A stretch of DNA of 64,000 nucleotides from Viscum album (GCA_963277665.1 OY728152.1:1185020357-1185084356), one strand, 5' to 3'. Shown: positions 22,500-35,300, counted from the stretch's first letter. The notes: generated from the sequence alone by a model not told the origin. A program made the numbers and translations.

Positions 22500-23630
22500 T
22501 GCGCCATGGTCGTAGGCCTCTACTGCCTGGAGTTGTGCCTGTCTCTGCCCGCCAGCTCCCTGTGGTCGGGGTGGACCTCCTTGTGGTGGTGGTGGTAGAG
22601 CCTCAAAGTGTCGCCCACCACCTGCTGCTCGACCATCTCCCCTTCCTCATCCTCCTCCTCCATTCGTACCACCACGGTCGACCCTCTGCCTCGGCCTCGG
22701 TGGTCCCTCAATCGTTTGCTGCTCCTCGGCACGGCAGGTCGGGCAATCACGAGCCATGTGGCCCTGCCCGCCGCATGATTAGCACTTCCTGCCTCTCGAA
22801 AGACAAGTTTCGCGCTGTGTGCCCCGCACTGCAGAGCCAGTGTCCTAAGGTCGTCTGCCTGAGGGTCTGGTCTGACTGGAACCAAGATTCATCCGTCGAC
22901 TACCTGCTGCAGAAGACTCTGCTATGTGCCGCCCTACGGTGGGTCTCGGTGCTGGTGTAGACTCAGCAAGAAAACTCTCGATCAAAAGGGCCTGATCCAG
23001 TACTCATGTCTAAGTCAGAATTATGAGGGAGATCAGCGATGCCCTGATCTCGTGTCTCAATCCCTGCTCAAAGGTCTGGGCCCGGAAGAATGGTTCCCTT
23101 ACCATGTCGGTCGAGTAGCGCGAGAGATCTGTAAATATCGCCGAGTACTGGGCGACCGTCATGCTGCCATGCCGCAGCTGGAGAAGCTCCGGAATGCGCA
23201 CCACACAGAGGGTGGCTGGGAAGAACTCCTAGTGGACGAGGCTTTCAAAGTCCATCCAATGTAGATATTCCTTATCATGCACCTAGAGCATCAAGCTCCA
23301 CCATCGGCCCAATGCTGCGTGCAGTAGGCTCGCTGCGAGGATCACCATGAGGTCTGCTGGTGTCCTCACTAATCGAAACACACGTACCACTCCCTCCAGC
23401 CAGTCCTCGGCTGCCTGGGGGTCCCTCTCCCCATGAAACCTTCGTGGTCGCTGGCGTTGGAACTCATGAAGTGCACTGAGGCGATGTGCATCGTCAGCGG
23501 CTGGTGCTGGAAGTATCGATGGCTCGGCGGGTAAAGCTACCGCTGGTTCAACTGCTGACAAAGGTCCTTGCACCGAGGCCTCGTCGCTCGGTGGGCTGTC
23601 TTCACGCTCGACTCTCGGAACCCTAGCTTG
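22500..23630 (-). pseudogene. Gag (capsid/nucleocapsid) of the nested chromovirus
   Basis: The frame opens near 23630, but no start ATG survives. A retrotransposon gag core follows: RRFHGERDPQAAEDWLEGVV, VRIPELLQLRHGSMTVAQYS, then FEQGLRHEIRASL. The zinc knuckle CX2CX4HX4C is at 22743-22784 with a stop replacing the second residue; all four ligands (C, C, H, C) are present. The region is interrupted by stops and frame changes near 23000-23010 and 22885. Gag packages the element RNA. Confidence 0.8.
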
Positions 23631-23907
23631 CTACCAACGTGGGGCTATCCTAAAAGGAAACAGGTGCACCACGATCAAAACAGTATACCTGGTGAGCTGA
23701 TATAAAGTATTCACAAGGAAAACTTGAAACACCCATGCAATCAATGTTTTCGTGCAATAAGTCGGAAATCAGAAGTCGGGGTCCTGGTGTATGGATACGT
23801 CGGCCGCCGCACCAACACTGGACTCCATGGACTGATAACCACACTCAATACGCTAAACACTATTGCTTCACATAGAAAAAGATCAGAGTCTGCGGTAGAA
23901 CTGAACT

Positions 23908-23920
23908 CTTTTGATACCAA
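23908..23920 (-). other. Primer binding site, initiator-Met tRNA type
   Basis: TTGGTATCAAAAG on the - strand, two bases after the 5' LTR. Eight bases match the plant iMet PBS, followed by one or two mismatches. Confidence 0.8.
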
Positions 23921-24727
23921 TTTGTCGCGACCCGTCCTCGGGGCTCGTGCCGTGACTACCCCAAGCCTGCCTTCCATAGGCCAGGGTCTAGCGACTAACA
24001 CCAAGGCGTAAATCCCAGTAAAAATGGAAGTCATTGCCTTTGTAAAGTAAAGAAGCACCACATAGTACAAGCGGAAGAAGTAAACACTAAGTAAAAACTG
24101 AGCACAACAGTAAGTGTGGAAAGTAAAAGGGGCCGGAAATACAAGCCCAACTGTAAAGTACAACTCGAAAGGGAAAACATCAACTGTTATGTAAAGCCGC
24201 TACGCCGAGCTGTCCAATAGAAATCCCACCTGAAGGGTGGGTATAGATAGCTCCACTACTCCTCGGGTCCCGCCGTCTACTCTGAGTAAGTCCCACCCTG
24301 TGGTCCACCTCCAGGTACCGTCCTGCTCTGTATGCCTCAACCACGATCAACGTTGTTCGTCGTCTGCAACCAACACAACGTAGTGCGGGCATAGCCCGTG
24401 TAGGGGTGAGTATAAGATACTCAGTAGGGACCCCGAGACCCCCGAAGGTCTCCCAAAATACACAAAGGATAAACCACAAAGGAAAGATACAATCTCAAAG
24501 TAACAAACGATTCTGCTTAGGTATATGCCCATACATATTCCTAAGTCATCAATTCCAATACGCTCCAACCTCCAAGCCCAAGTACAACTTAGTCCATACA
24601 GGAAATTATACGTATTCCACATAGGGAAGCACAACACAATCCACACAAGAAAGAAAACATGATTCAACTCACACACGTATACTTCTTCGAAGACGATAGA
24701 GATGATCACTGATCCATCTAAGTCGTC

Positions 24728-24930
24728 AGACCCACAAAGGATAGACAGGTACTAACCCCCGCAATGACCCACACAGGATCGGTAAGAAACTACCGCCCGC
24801 AAAGACCCACACAGGATCGGACCCACAGAGGATCTGTATGCGCTGGCTCACACAGAACCATTGAGCGCTGACGCACATAGGATCGGACCCCCACAGGATC
24901 GGTAGCACCGATCCACATAGGATCGCTGAG
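24728..24930. repeat. GACCCACACAGGATC short repeats in LTR (right copy)
   Basis: Counterpart of 16627-16830 with the same unit order and scattered substitutions. Confidence 0.75.
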
Positions 24931-25905
24931 TGATGTAGTCGTCGCTGTCAAATCCACTGAGGATCTCTGTATAGTCGTCGTCACAGTCACAGTAGCAATT
25001 GCAACCAGCACTAGGGTTCCCGCACACATCAAGATCATTCGGGAGGGTCCGCTCCACGAGCCGAGAGGCTGATACATCAACTGACACATAGTCCAGGGTT
25101 GATCTATCCAAAAGTTCTGTATCATCAACAGGAACTCAACGTCGCAGACGGCGCGCCAATCGGACACCCGGTCTGAGAGTTATTGGCTTTTTCATCCTAG
25201 GGGCCCGGTTAGTTTTTAAGGAAAAACCAAGCCGACCGTAATCCACCTGCATCCAAACCTCTGGAGGAGTAAGCCAAAAGATCTGTCTCACTAAGAGGAA
25301 ACCAACAAAGTCGACGGCATGTCAATCGGACGTCCGTAGCTCAAGATAAGAGTGTTTCCGCTCCGAGGGCCCGGTTGGTTTTGTGTACGAACCAACCCGG
25401 CCGAACTCAAAGTATTCCAAAACCTTGAGTGCGATATGTCAAAATTACCGACTCGTTCCAAGGATCATGTTGCCGCTGACGACGCGTTGATTGGTGGTCC
25501 GTAGCCCGAGTTATGGGCATTTGAACCCATACGGTCTGAGAACAGGGGTTTTGGGCCCGAACCGACCCGGCTCGAGACCCCGTGGGCCAGCCCAGCTGGG
25601 CACAGCGCACCCAGCGGGCTGCCAACTCGCCCTTCGGCTGAGCGATTGGAAAAAGAGTGGGTGCCTAACCCCCTTGAGTAACCGCGGCCCCCCCATTAAG
25701 GGGGGGGGGGCGTTTGAAGCTGGCCGGGGGAATTTAATTCCCCCGCCTCCACCCTTTCCGGACGGCCCGACCTGTCCGGCCGGTTCCTTCTCAACAGGAC
25801 CGGAAATGGCCGGTCCCCTTCCGGATCAGTCGCCGGTAGCCCGGTATCGGCCGTTGGTCACCCTGCTCTGCCGCGGCCCGGAACTGGCCGCGGCCCTTGT
25901 CGTAC

Positions 25906-26083
25906 GGCGCTGTGCGACGGCACCGCGCCCCTTCGCCGCGGCCCCGCTCCGGCCGTGGCGTCTTTGGATTTCTTGGACGCGGCGCGATGGCATCGCGTTC
26001 ATAGACTTCTTTCCACGGCGCGGCGCGACGACGCCACACATTTCCTTCCGCTTGAATCCGCTTGGTGCGATGGCACCACACCT
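25906..26083. repeat. Four imperfect hairpin repeats in LTR (right copy)
   Basis: Counterpart of 17879-18055. In the first unit (25906-25929) the fifth stem pair is C-G where the left LTR has T-A. One other position is unpaired here. Confidence 0.6.
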
Positions 26084-27131
26084 TTCCGAACCAATCCACA
26101 AGTAATCAATCCTAAAAAAGGAGGAGGGTCGGTCGTGTTTGTGCGGACCGACCCCCTATCGTTATTTGATAACAATTGGTTATAAACCACAAAGATCACC
26201 ATGTTGATATTCACAACAAAATAACTAAACAACCCCCTACCTCGGTTTCATGAACAGTGTACGTCAACGAGCCACAGAAGACGAGCGTCGCGGAAGTCGG
26301 GCGTTGTGCAAAACGAACGTCGATTCCGTTGTCGTCGAGGTGCGTTCGAAGAGGAAATGTCATTGGAAGAAGACGTCACGTTCTTTGGCGGAGATGTTAT
26401 TCGTTGAAGAACAGTGTTCTTCGTCCGAGGTGTTCTTCATGTTCTTCGTCGATGTTAAAGAAGAAGAACACTCCAAACTTAGCCCTTTCTCTCCCAAGTC
26501 TTCACCACAAGAACAACTATCCCCAAAATAAAAAAAATCCTCCCACTTATTTTATTAACCCAACATAGGTTTTGAATTTCAAGAGTTTGAAAATTCTAAA
26601 CCCACATTTAACTCACTTAAGCTATTATCATAAGATGTTATAAAATTAATGAGGTGATAAGTTAACAAAACATAAATGGGGGGTTTAGAGGGGTTAGGAA
26701 AGTGAGGGGTTGGTGTCGTGTGGGTCCCACCCAACCATATCCTCTCAAGGCTGGTTATCACAAGTGGGTCCCACCCCCAACATCCTTACTTAGGATTAAA
26801 CTACCAAGTGGAAAAAAAATTGATAAATTTTTATTTTTAACTACCACAAAAATTAATAACTCCCCTCATGTAAATGCAAATCCGAAACAGGAGTTCCAAA
26901 GCAATTACTGGCGTTGCGGTTCCATCGGTGCCCTCGGAATTCGATTCTAGGCACCGGTTTAAAAGATAGAAATTCCCGCTAATTCGTTCACTGAACGTAC
27001 CTGAGCCAAACATCCGTAATTGATTCCTGGAACACCAGGCCTCGGAATCAGGTGCCTTCAGAAACCGCGTTGTTGTAAAATTCCAAAGAATATTAAGAAA
27101 AAATTTCCCTCGAATTTTACGGGTCTTTACA

Positions 27132-27136
27132 TGTAA
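27132..27136. repeat. Target site duplication, right copy (TGTAA)
   Basis: Perfect match to 15818-15822. The large-LTR sequence resumes immediately after it. Confidence 0.9.
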
Positions 27137-30100
27137 AATATCTATGTTGTAATTTAAACAATCCTTTTGTGGTTATAATATTTCTACACATAATCATCTC
27201 ATTGATAAATACGTACATCATTTATACGAACTTGTATGGGAAATTATAACTCAATATCATTTCATTGAGTTAAAAACCTATGTCATTGGTTTTTTTTCAA
27301 TAGTATGTGTGAATGACCTCAATTTTTTTTAAACATGATATCCACATATAATCGGTGTATTTATACTTTTCACCCATAATTATGTCATTGACTTATCCTT
27401 GCACTAATTACATGATCTTTGAATGGGATTACGTCTCAATTTCTCTTCCCTGAGACACTTCTTGATGATATGCACTTTTACTCTTTTTAAAGTGTATATA
27501 CATCCCCTTTGACAATCCATATCCATATTATGTCTATAATCAATTCATTTAAAAGTATTGAAAATGGTCTCCTTTCATGTGCATTATAATTTAGAATATC
27601 CAAATTGAAAATGACTCTTTTATTAAAGAATTGTATTAAATGGTTTTAATGATTTATTCTTTTATAGATTTTTTATCCATGTACATGTTTTAAAAATGGT
27701 TTTAAGTCTTTATTTATATATACATTAAGGTTTAAAAACCCTTTCAAATGTTTTGAAGTTTTATGGGACACATTGATTCTAAAATCTCTTTTAAATGTCT
27801 TCTTTTATTATTTTCATAGTATAAAGGGATTTTATCTCTCATAGAGTTTTAATGATTTTATTAGATGTTATTATTTATGATAATATAATGATGAGATCTC
27901 TTGTGATTGAAATGTGGAAATTTTAAGTTTCATTTATGCATGTTTTAAGTGTTATGATTATGTTATTGTTCATAGGAAATGTTTATAAAATTGGATGGTT
28001 TTATGATAAACTAAGGGCAGATGAGCCTGATATAGCTCTCCAATGCATTGGGTAACTCAAAGGATTTAAACAGCAAAGTTTCTCCGAAGAGATTTAGGGA
28101 ATATACTGTAGTGGGTATTCCAAACGTAACCATGAGGGTTACTCCCTACGTAAGAATGTAATGAGTACCTCAAGATACTTTTACGTATTATGTATTCTAT
28201 GTGTTATTCATAAATCTTATGATTTCATGAGGTATGTTAAAGTGATTTTGTTTTAGGAGTAAAGTGTGTTTTCATTGATTATTATGTATACGTGGTCTAA
28301 TGTTTCCTTTACATATTTTTATATCCCATACTAAGCTTTTTGTGCTCATCCCATGTTTTTGAAATGTCTTCCACTAGACTTATAGTGGAATACAGTCAAC
28401 GATTGGATCAAGGAAATATCATGATGTCAAAAAAATTGAACAAGACATTAATCTTTTGTTCAAGAGTTTATATTTTGTGAAAAAATGGAAATTGAGTAGA
28501 TGTGTCTACCTTTTAATTTTTTAGATGTAATATTTATGTCCTAATTCTCTAAAACGTCAATCATAAAATTATCCTCAATGTGAATTATTCATTTAATTCA
28601 TGAAAATGTATTGCACAATGGTTGGGTCCTTATATGCTAGATTTAGTGTTACTAAACAATAATATATATTGAAAATATTATTCTATAGTGTTATCATATA
28701 TGAAATATCCATTAAATTATATTTTTTAATAACATATAATTTTTTTTTCAAAAAACTAATAGATGAATTATTTAGTTACAAATAATTTTGAAATAATATT
28801 ATAACCAAATCAATATAAAATGATTACATTTATAGAAAACTATTTTTATGATCATACAATTGTTTTAATCCTAAAAAATTATATTAATTACATATTGTAT
28901 GTTATTTTAATGTATTTTAACATTTATATATATTTGTAAATATTTTTGATATTCAACTAATAGATTTAAGAAGAATAACATATGAACTATCACAAATTTT
29001 CACATAAAATCATAAATTTTTTAGGTATTTTTACTGACTTTTAATAGAAAATATACATTAAAAAATATTTTAACAGTTAAAACCAATATATTAAATAAAC
29101 ATATATTTTGAAATCGAAACATAAAAATTAAGTTACATTAAATTATTTTTATTTTTCTAGGAGGTTATATTTTTATTAAGTATTTAAAAATAAATGATGA
29201 TAATTCCGAATGCTTTTTAATATAATTTTTGTATTTGGATAAAATATATTTTCATTATTATCAATGTGTATTTATATAATATTTTTATCAATCAATACAA
29301 TTTTGTTAAATATAATTAATTTCCCTTTTAAATTGAATAAAAAATCATTGAAATGATTTGAACATTTTTACATTAATAACCTGTATTTTCGACCCAACTA
29401 CGGGAATAAATTTTAATTAATTTCATCCCACATATGATACGAAATTTGTGAAAATGGATTCTATATTTGTAATTAACATAATTTATAACATCTAAGATGT
29501 ACATATTAGATTTTTACCAATTATTTTAGAGAATGTATTTTAAATTAATTACAAGGACTGGTGTTTAATTAAGCTTAATAAGTGAGAATGTCATTTCCAT
29601 AAGGACCAAAATGACAAATAAACATGTCCAAAACCATTGTTTAGAAATATATCTACCATATTCTACATGGATTAAAAATTGATCAATTATTAAATTCGAT
29701 AGAAATAAAAAAAGTTGATGGCATTTCCCTTATCCAATATATTACAAAATTGCCTCTCATCCTCCATTATTAATGGCCTCCACTCCTCCATAATAATAAC
29801 ACCGATAAATCTACATTGTCTTGATAATACTCTTCCAAAATATCTCCCCACAATTCATTAAATCTATCTTAAAGACTAACATGGGATGGAATCATTCATA
29901 AGAAGACCTTTGGTGAAAACCAAAAGTAGTCACTTGATTAAGAGGTAACACCCTTCCTCAAACTTCTTTATTTTATTTGGTTTATCCACTCGCTAAAATT
30001 GCCTTATTCCATGTTTGTATAAAAAAACATTAATGAGAAATATACTAGGTTTTTTTTATTGTATGGTTTTAACCTAAAAATACCCAAACATCCATCTAAT

Positions 30101-30311
30101 GGGTAATGAACATATTGTTTATATATACGATACACTACCCTCGTCATCAAATGACGATTGTTCATTTTTATATATACCAATGATCATGGATGAATTATGT
30201 GTGAATATATATTAATAAATATTATATTTTATATTTTTTTATGTATTTATTCACTTAATCCTTTTAAAAAATATATTTGTACCTTCCATTTTATGTTAAT
30301 AGTATATTTTC

Positions 30312-30340
30312 ATTTGATGAAGTGTGGTCTACCGCCCCCT
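30312..30340 (+). other. Conserved LTR island 1, diverged copy
   Basis: GTGGTCTACCGCCCCCT, nearly identical to the array copies although flanking sequence is strongly diverged. Confidence 0.6.
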
Positions 30341-30511
30341 CGGAACGATTTGATTCATTTATACACTAAATTGAATGTATTAAAGATGGATATTGTGAAA
30401 ATATTTATACATATTATGTGATATAAAAATAATAATACTTATATATATACATATAATGAAATATAATCCTTTTACATTATTCCTTTCAGAACAATAGATA
30501 ATTGTAATTAT

Positions 30512-30552
30512 TGTTCATGTGTATGAACAATTTAATGTCTCTATGAATGGTG
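30512..30552 (+). other. Conserved LTR island 2, diverged copy
   Basis: TTGTTCATGTGTATGAACAA forms its own perfect short palindrome, followed by CTATGAATGGTG as in the array copies. Confidence 0.5.
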
Positions 30553-33500
30553 TATTGTTTTCCTAATTCTATATTATATGGATTATTGAAATAAAAATAT
30601 ATGGAATATAAAATATACTTAAATCATGGGTTAAATTCATTAAATAATCATATAAATATATTAAACAATGTTATAACAAATTAAGACACATGCAAAAATC
30701 AATGTAGATATTACCTAAAGTGAATCCTTAACATATAATTAATGAAAAGTGGGTAATATATAACTAAAATAAAACTATATTTGGTATTATAAGTAAATAT
30801 ACGGTTCATTAAAAGTTGTAAATTAATTTTTTAATAGGATTTTGGAATGAATTTAATGAGATTCATGACACAATGTAATGTAATTTCATCTTATCCTTTA
30901 TATATGTTAGATGTATGTCTTATCCATCATTTTTTTTGTATATATACTACCAATGAATCTAATTTATTTCTATAATAATTAATTATATTTTTATTTACAT
31001 AATAGTTTTTGGATCTTTCAATCTGGGTTTTTATATTTCAAAAGTTAACAAATATGTAATTTTCTTTTGTCTCAATTTTAATTCTTTGAAACACATTCTA
31101 TTTTATACACCTATATTTTTATGTTTGGTTCATAAATAACATTTTAATTTTTATAAAATGATTCTAAAGATTATGAAGATTTTATAAAGCTCCATTTATA
31201 TTCATGGTATGTATGATTCATATTTACCACATTGTAAAATTATATTGAAACACTCTCACTATATATCGAGATTGTTTATGAAATCATTTTTATTAACGAA
31301 ATATTATAATAAATACTTAATAAATACTCATAAAATTTATTATAAATTACTTATACCTGATGTTTTATTTTATTAGTTCCATTTTACCAATATTTGGTAA
31401 TTATGATAATTATGAAAATGTTTTCATGAAACTATAACATTACCCCTCTCTTCAGCCCAAAATATGTGTTTTTTCAAACCCATGTTATTCGAAAGGGGAT
31501 TTCATGAATATTATACTAATATCTTATAGTTATAAAAATAAATTATTACCATATTTTTTTTATGTTTTCAAATGAATCGTCATGTAACATTTTGATTTAG
31601 TCAATTTTCAATTATTCTATCTATGAAAAAGGGATGTAATATTTACCCTACAAGACATTAATGGATTTATATACCATCATTTGTTTGAAGCTTCATTCTC
31701 ATAGTTAATAGTTTATTTTTATTTTCATAAAATGTTTTTTAAATATTAATTTCAATGAAATGGATTTATAATAATTTTAAATATGTGATTTTATATTTTC
31801 AATTTATTACTAAGGAATGTTGTTTTCAAGAGTTTTTCCTGCTTCAATTATATGTTTTCAATGAAAATGGATTTAAAAAGGATTTCGTGACCCTATATAT
31901 ATTCTCAACGGATGAATGATTTGAAAATGTTTTAATTAATTACATTATATCTTTTCAATTATATTTCATGGAAAATGGTTTTCCAATGGGTTTAGATTTT
32001 AGGAATCTTTTATCAAAAGGGAAATGTAAATTTCCAAATTATGTATTTTTTAATATATTTCAACATTATTTACCATATATTAAAACATCTTATGGATTGA
32101 GTAATTCATTTTCTGGAAAATTATTCATTATTTATATTCATAATCATTCTCAGAATGGGTTATGTTTTATTGCATGATGTTTATTATATTCATTTTTCAT
32201 TCACTAGTTATATAAATATGAAACCTTATTTTCAGGGGTTAAACATTGATGAAATGATAATGAAACATGTAGCTTTTCCATATGATATAATATTATTATA
32301 TGTTTATGATACCAATTTCCTTTAATGGGTTAATATATTATTGTTTAGGATTTTGTGGCATAGGTATGTATTATTTAAATATATGTTGGATGAGACACAT
32401 TTATCCCTATAATTCAATGTGTAATGATTTATATGTCATGATATTGACAAAGATATTTATGTGAGTTAACCTTGATTGCTAACATAGACATAAGAGTGAA
32501 CTATAACTACCATAATGGTATGTGGAGTAATATCATGCTACTAATATGGCCTTGGGAGAGAACATTTTCTATAATGATTGTAAGGGGAGTGAACCCATAC
32601 TGCTAATTTAGCATTGGAAGTGATTCATCGGCAACTAATGAAATCATATTATTTGATTATGTTTTTTCCATAGTTCCACATTCTATTCTGATGTAATTAT
32701 TTCAGGTATTTTGTTCATTATTTCCTTTTTATTCTTATATAATGATGTATTAATATTTATTAAATGATTCATGTTAATAATTTTCAAATTGTAGGGTTTT
32801 ATATCAATATATTTTGATCAAATTTTCATATTGGTATACGCATGTTTATACTTACATACCTCCTTTGATTACACTTAATGAATGTCTAATATCATCCTTT
32901 CTTATTTTTCAATCCCCCATGGTTATAAACATACTTACAATGTTAGATTTGTTTAATAAGGGATCTAGTAATGATTATCGTAGTGGGAGATAACATACTT
33001 AATTTATGTACCATAGTTCATTTATTCGTGTTCCCAATGTCACTAAAATAAAATGATATTTGGGATTTTATTTGTATAATGTTTAATGAATTATGGAAAT
33101 GTCATGTAATGTTAATGTATGTCAAGACTGGTTAATTATAGTATTAATTTTTTTTGTTTATATATTATGGTAATAAAAAAATTTGGACATTACTTAGAGG
33201 CAAATAGGTAGACTTTTCATTGTTTTATGGGAATTGTGATACATTAAAATTTATTTTAGTGCCTCAGGAATAAATGTTATTATTTAAATATCCATTTCAT
33301 GAATAACTCGAAGATTTAGAAATTTTATAACGAATAAAAATATGATGAATTTTTTGTTTAGGGAAATATTTTACATTAGTATATTTTTATATATTTATAG
33401 GATGTAAAATAATTACTCAACATTAAAAAAATTATCCTTAAAATAAAATGTTATCTTAATATCTGAATTATTTATGAGCATATGGTCTTTTGAATCATCA

Positions 33501-33803
33501 TGGATGTATGGATTTGAGGATTCCATCATTCTGATGGTTGTTCACATGTTTTTTATTGATTACTTTAATCACTACCAATTAATATTTATGAATTTTCTCT
33601 ATGTATGTATCTCCGCCTTCCACTTATGTTATTATACTTAAAGGTATCGTTATATATTAATACATGTGACCTTTTGAATTACATGTCTCTCTACACTAAT
33701 TAATGGTTTACAAACCCTTGTTTAGATCATTAATTTCATAATTTAAAATATTAAAAAATATATTACCATGATTGAGTATAAATTGGAAGGACATAATTTA
33801 TTT

Positions 33804-33816
33804 ATGGTGGAGAGAA
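33804..33816 (+). other. Polypurine tract before the diverged 3' LTR
   Basis: ATGGTGGAGAGAA directly before TGTAATGCCCC, matching the arrangement at 5791 and 12388. Confidence 0.6.
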
Positions 33817-34299
33817 TGTAATGCCCCAAAATTGTAATTTAATAACATTGTACTCGACATTGTGTATGACACACAACACTAACAATGCAATGGATCAAAA
33901 TATCCAAAAAAATAACAATATATTAACTATATTGAATAGCATAAATCTATGATATAGCTTTTAATGCATGCAATAATGTGTTATCTTGTGTCTCTAGCAA
34001 TAATGACTATCTTTGAAAACCAGCATCATATGAAAAATTGAGTTTTACAAAACAAAAATTTATTATTTTAATATAAATATTTAATATAACATGAAATTAT
34101 CTTGAATATAAATTAACAATTTTAATAGGAATATCTAAAATTTTAAAATATATTATTTATACAAAAATAATATGATTTCCTATGTTACCAATTAATGAGG
34201 AATGAATATGAATAATAATTTAATATATAAGGAATGTTTCAATCCTCAAAAAGATGTTTAATAAAATTAAATTAAATTACTTAAAATATGTGAGTGATA

Positions 34300-34306
<7 letters not shown>

Positions 34307-34331
<25 letters not shown>
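34307..34331. repeat. TA dinucleotide microsatellite
   Basis: Uninterrupted (TA)n, 25 bp. Confidence 0.9.
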
Positions 34332-35255
34332 GTTAATTAATTATTTTTGACTTTCAAAAAATCGATTTTATAGAGATAAGATAAGAACAAAGACAATTTT
34401 TATTATAAAAACATAAATTTTTATAGAAGTTGTTTAAGAGACTTCTAAGGGAGGACCAATTTTCAATCCAATTTTTGGTATAATTATACAATTTATATGA
34501 CTGAACAAACTAAATTTTTTAATATAAAACCACAAAATTAGATTTGAGAGAATTATTTCTGTTTTCCTTTAAACATTCAATTTTTTATGAACAGTGAAAA
34601 TTATGGAATTTTAATTCAAAACTAATTTATCATATAATTTATTTATAATAATTTTTTTTTTATTTTTTAAAGTTATGTTAAATATAATTTATATACATTA
34701 ATCATACTATGTTCATTTTATTCAATTTATCATTGAATTTATTTTTTAAAAATTCCAATACTTTTGTATATTTTTATATTCAAACTCCATTGTTGTAACA
34801 TATGTGAGACTAAATTTATAGAAATTTATGCTTCTTATGTTATTATTATTTTTTAAAATGGATTAAATTCTTCTAATTAGAGAATAATTTAAAATATATA
34901 ATATGGTAAAATTATTTTTTATATTAAATATTATTGAATGTAGAAAAAATTAATTATAGATATTTTGAGATAAATTATATTAACAAGGGACTATGGATTA
35001 TTTATTAGTCCAAAATGAAATAGGAACATTTCCATTTTTTTCAATATTTCTAACCAATAAAAACATTTATATAATTTATTTAATTATTCATCCCAAAATT
35101 AATAGAATAAATGTAGTTGTAATTCCCTTAAATTTTTTATAAGAATACCACTCCTCCTACACTCTAAAAAGTAACTCATGCCTATTACATTCTCAAACAT
35201 ATCAGGCCTCATTATATTTTTTTTAATATTTTAATTTAAAAAATAAATGAAGGTT

Positions 35256-35300
35256 GCGTTTATGCAAACGTACAACCTACTCTATTAATGAATAGTGCAT
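35256..35300 (+). other. Conserved LTR island 2, second diverged copy
   Basis: GCGTTTATGCAAACGTACAA, then TTAATGAATAGTGCATTCTG. Recognisably the same block as 8151-8190, with a degraded stem. Confidence 0.5.

Larger units (their letters stand above)
15823..27131 (-). mobile_element. Nested Tekay/Del-like chromovirus (Ty3/gypsy), 11.3 kb, defective
   Basis: Complete LTR retrotransposon on the - strand: LTR (15823-19108), internal region (19109-23922), LTR (23923-27131), with a perfect TGTAA target duplication. Read in its own direction the LTR starts TGTAAAGACCC and ends GGTCGYGACA. PBS, gag, protease, RT, RNase H, integrase, GPY/F motif, chromodomain and PPT follow in canonical Ty3/gypsy order. 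Clade placement rests on the chromodomain, long LTRs and pol wording; it is not a phylogeny. It is visibly richer in G and C than its host DNA. Many stops, one integrase frameshift and lost catalytic residues make it non-functional. The LTRs differ at about 7 percent of sites in the stretch I compared. Confidence 0.9.
23923..27131 (-). repeat. 5' LTR of the nested chromovirus (3209 bp)
   Basis: Upstream LTR in element orientation. It carries the GACCCACACAGGATC repeats (24728-24930), a GC-rich core lacking the extra 80 bp, and the four hairpin repeats (25906-26083). An 11-base G run lies at about 25700. Open frames here are shadows. Confidence 0.88.
1..28634 (+). mobile_element. Tandem array of a large-LTR, non-coding LTR retroelement (LTR-int-LTR-int-LTR)
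   Basis: Three LTR copies and two internal regions of one element follow each other head to tail with a period near 6.6 kb. The LTR starts at 5804 and 12403 (TGTARCACCCC) each follow a polypurine tract. The LTR ends at 4099 and 10701 are followed directly by a TGGTATSA primer-site-like word. Homology of the third copy stops at 28634, exactly where the LTR end is expected, so the array ends in a complete LTR. LTR length is about 4.9 kb (5804-10701, and 12403-28634 minus the nested insertion); internal regions are 1.70 kb. No gag or pol motif was found, so this is a non-autonomous element. Tandem LTR sharing is the usual product of unequal recombination between LTRs. The left flank lies outside the window, so no target duplication can be checked. 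Confidence 0.82.
12403..28634 (+). repeat. Large-LTR element, LTR copy C, split by a nested chromovirus
   Basis: The left part is 12403-15822 and the right part 27137-28634. Removing the insertion and one target copy leaves about 4918 bp, close to the 4898 bp of copy B. TATA box at 14032, island 1 at 14579 and island 2 at 14772. The right part resumes in register with copy B near 9200 and ends CCTTATA at 28634. No primer site follows, so this is the 3' terminal LTR of the array. Confidence 0.82.
28635..33816 (+). mobile_element. Very diverged LTR plus internal region of the same large-LTR family
   Basis: Low but collinear similarity to the array. A CGGGAATAAATTTTAATTAA block lies near 29400 and a leader-like block (ACCAAAAGTAGTCACTTGAT, GAGGTAACACCC) near 29925-29970. 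Island 1 is at 30312 and island 2 at 30512. A block near 33517-33700 matches the internal 3' part near 12150-12290. The TATA box is not recognisable. The left boundary is unclear because the array abuts it. No gene is seen; frames at 30197 and 31968 are isolated and motif-free. Confidence 0.6.

Noticed and set aside
22499..22960. 153-residue + strand frame
   Set aside because: Exact antisense of the gag zinc-knuckle region on the - strand.
25491..26105. 204-residue + strand frame, the longest in the window
   Set aside because: Lies in the GC-rich LTR core antisense to the element. The left LTR equivalent is broken up, and the Pro/Arg-rich content reflects GC composition.
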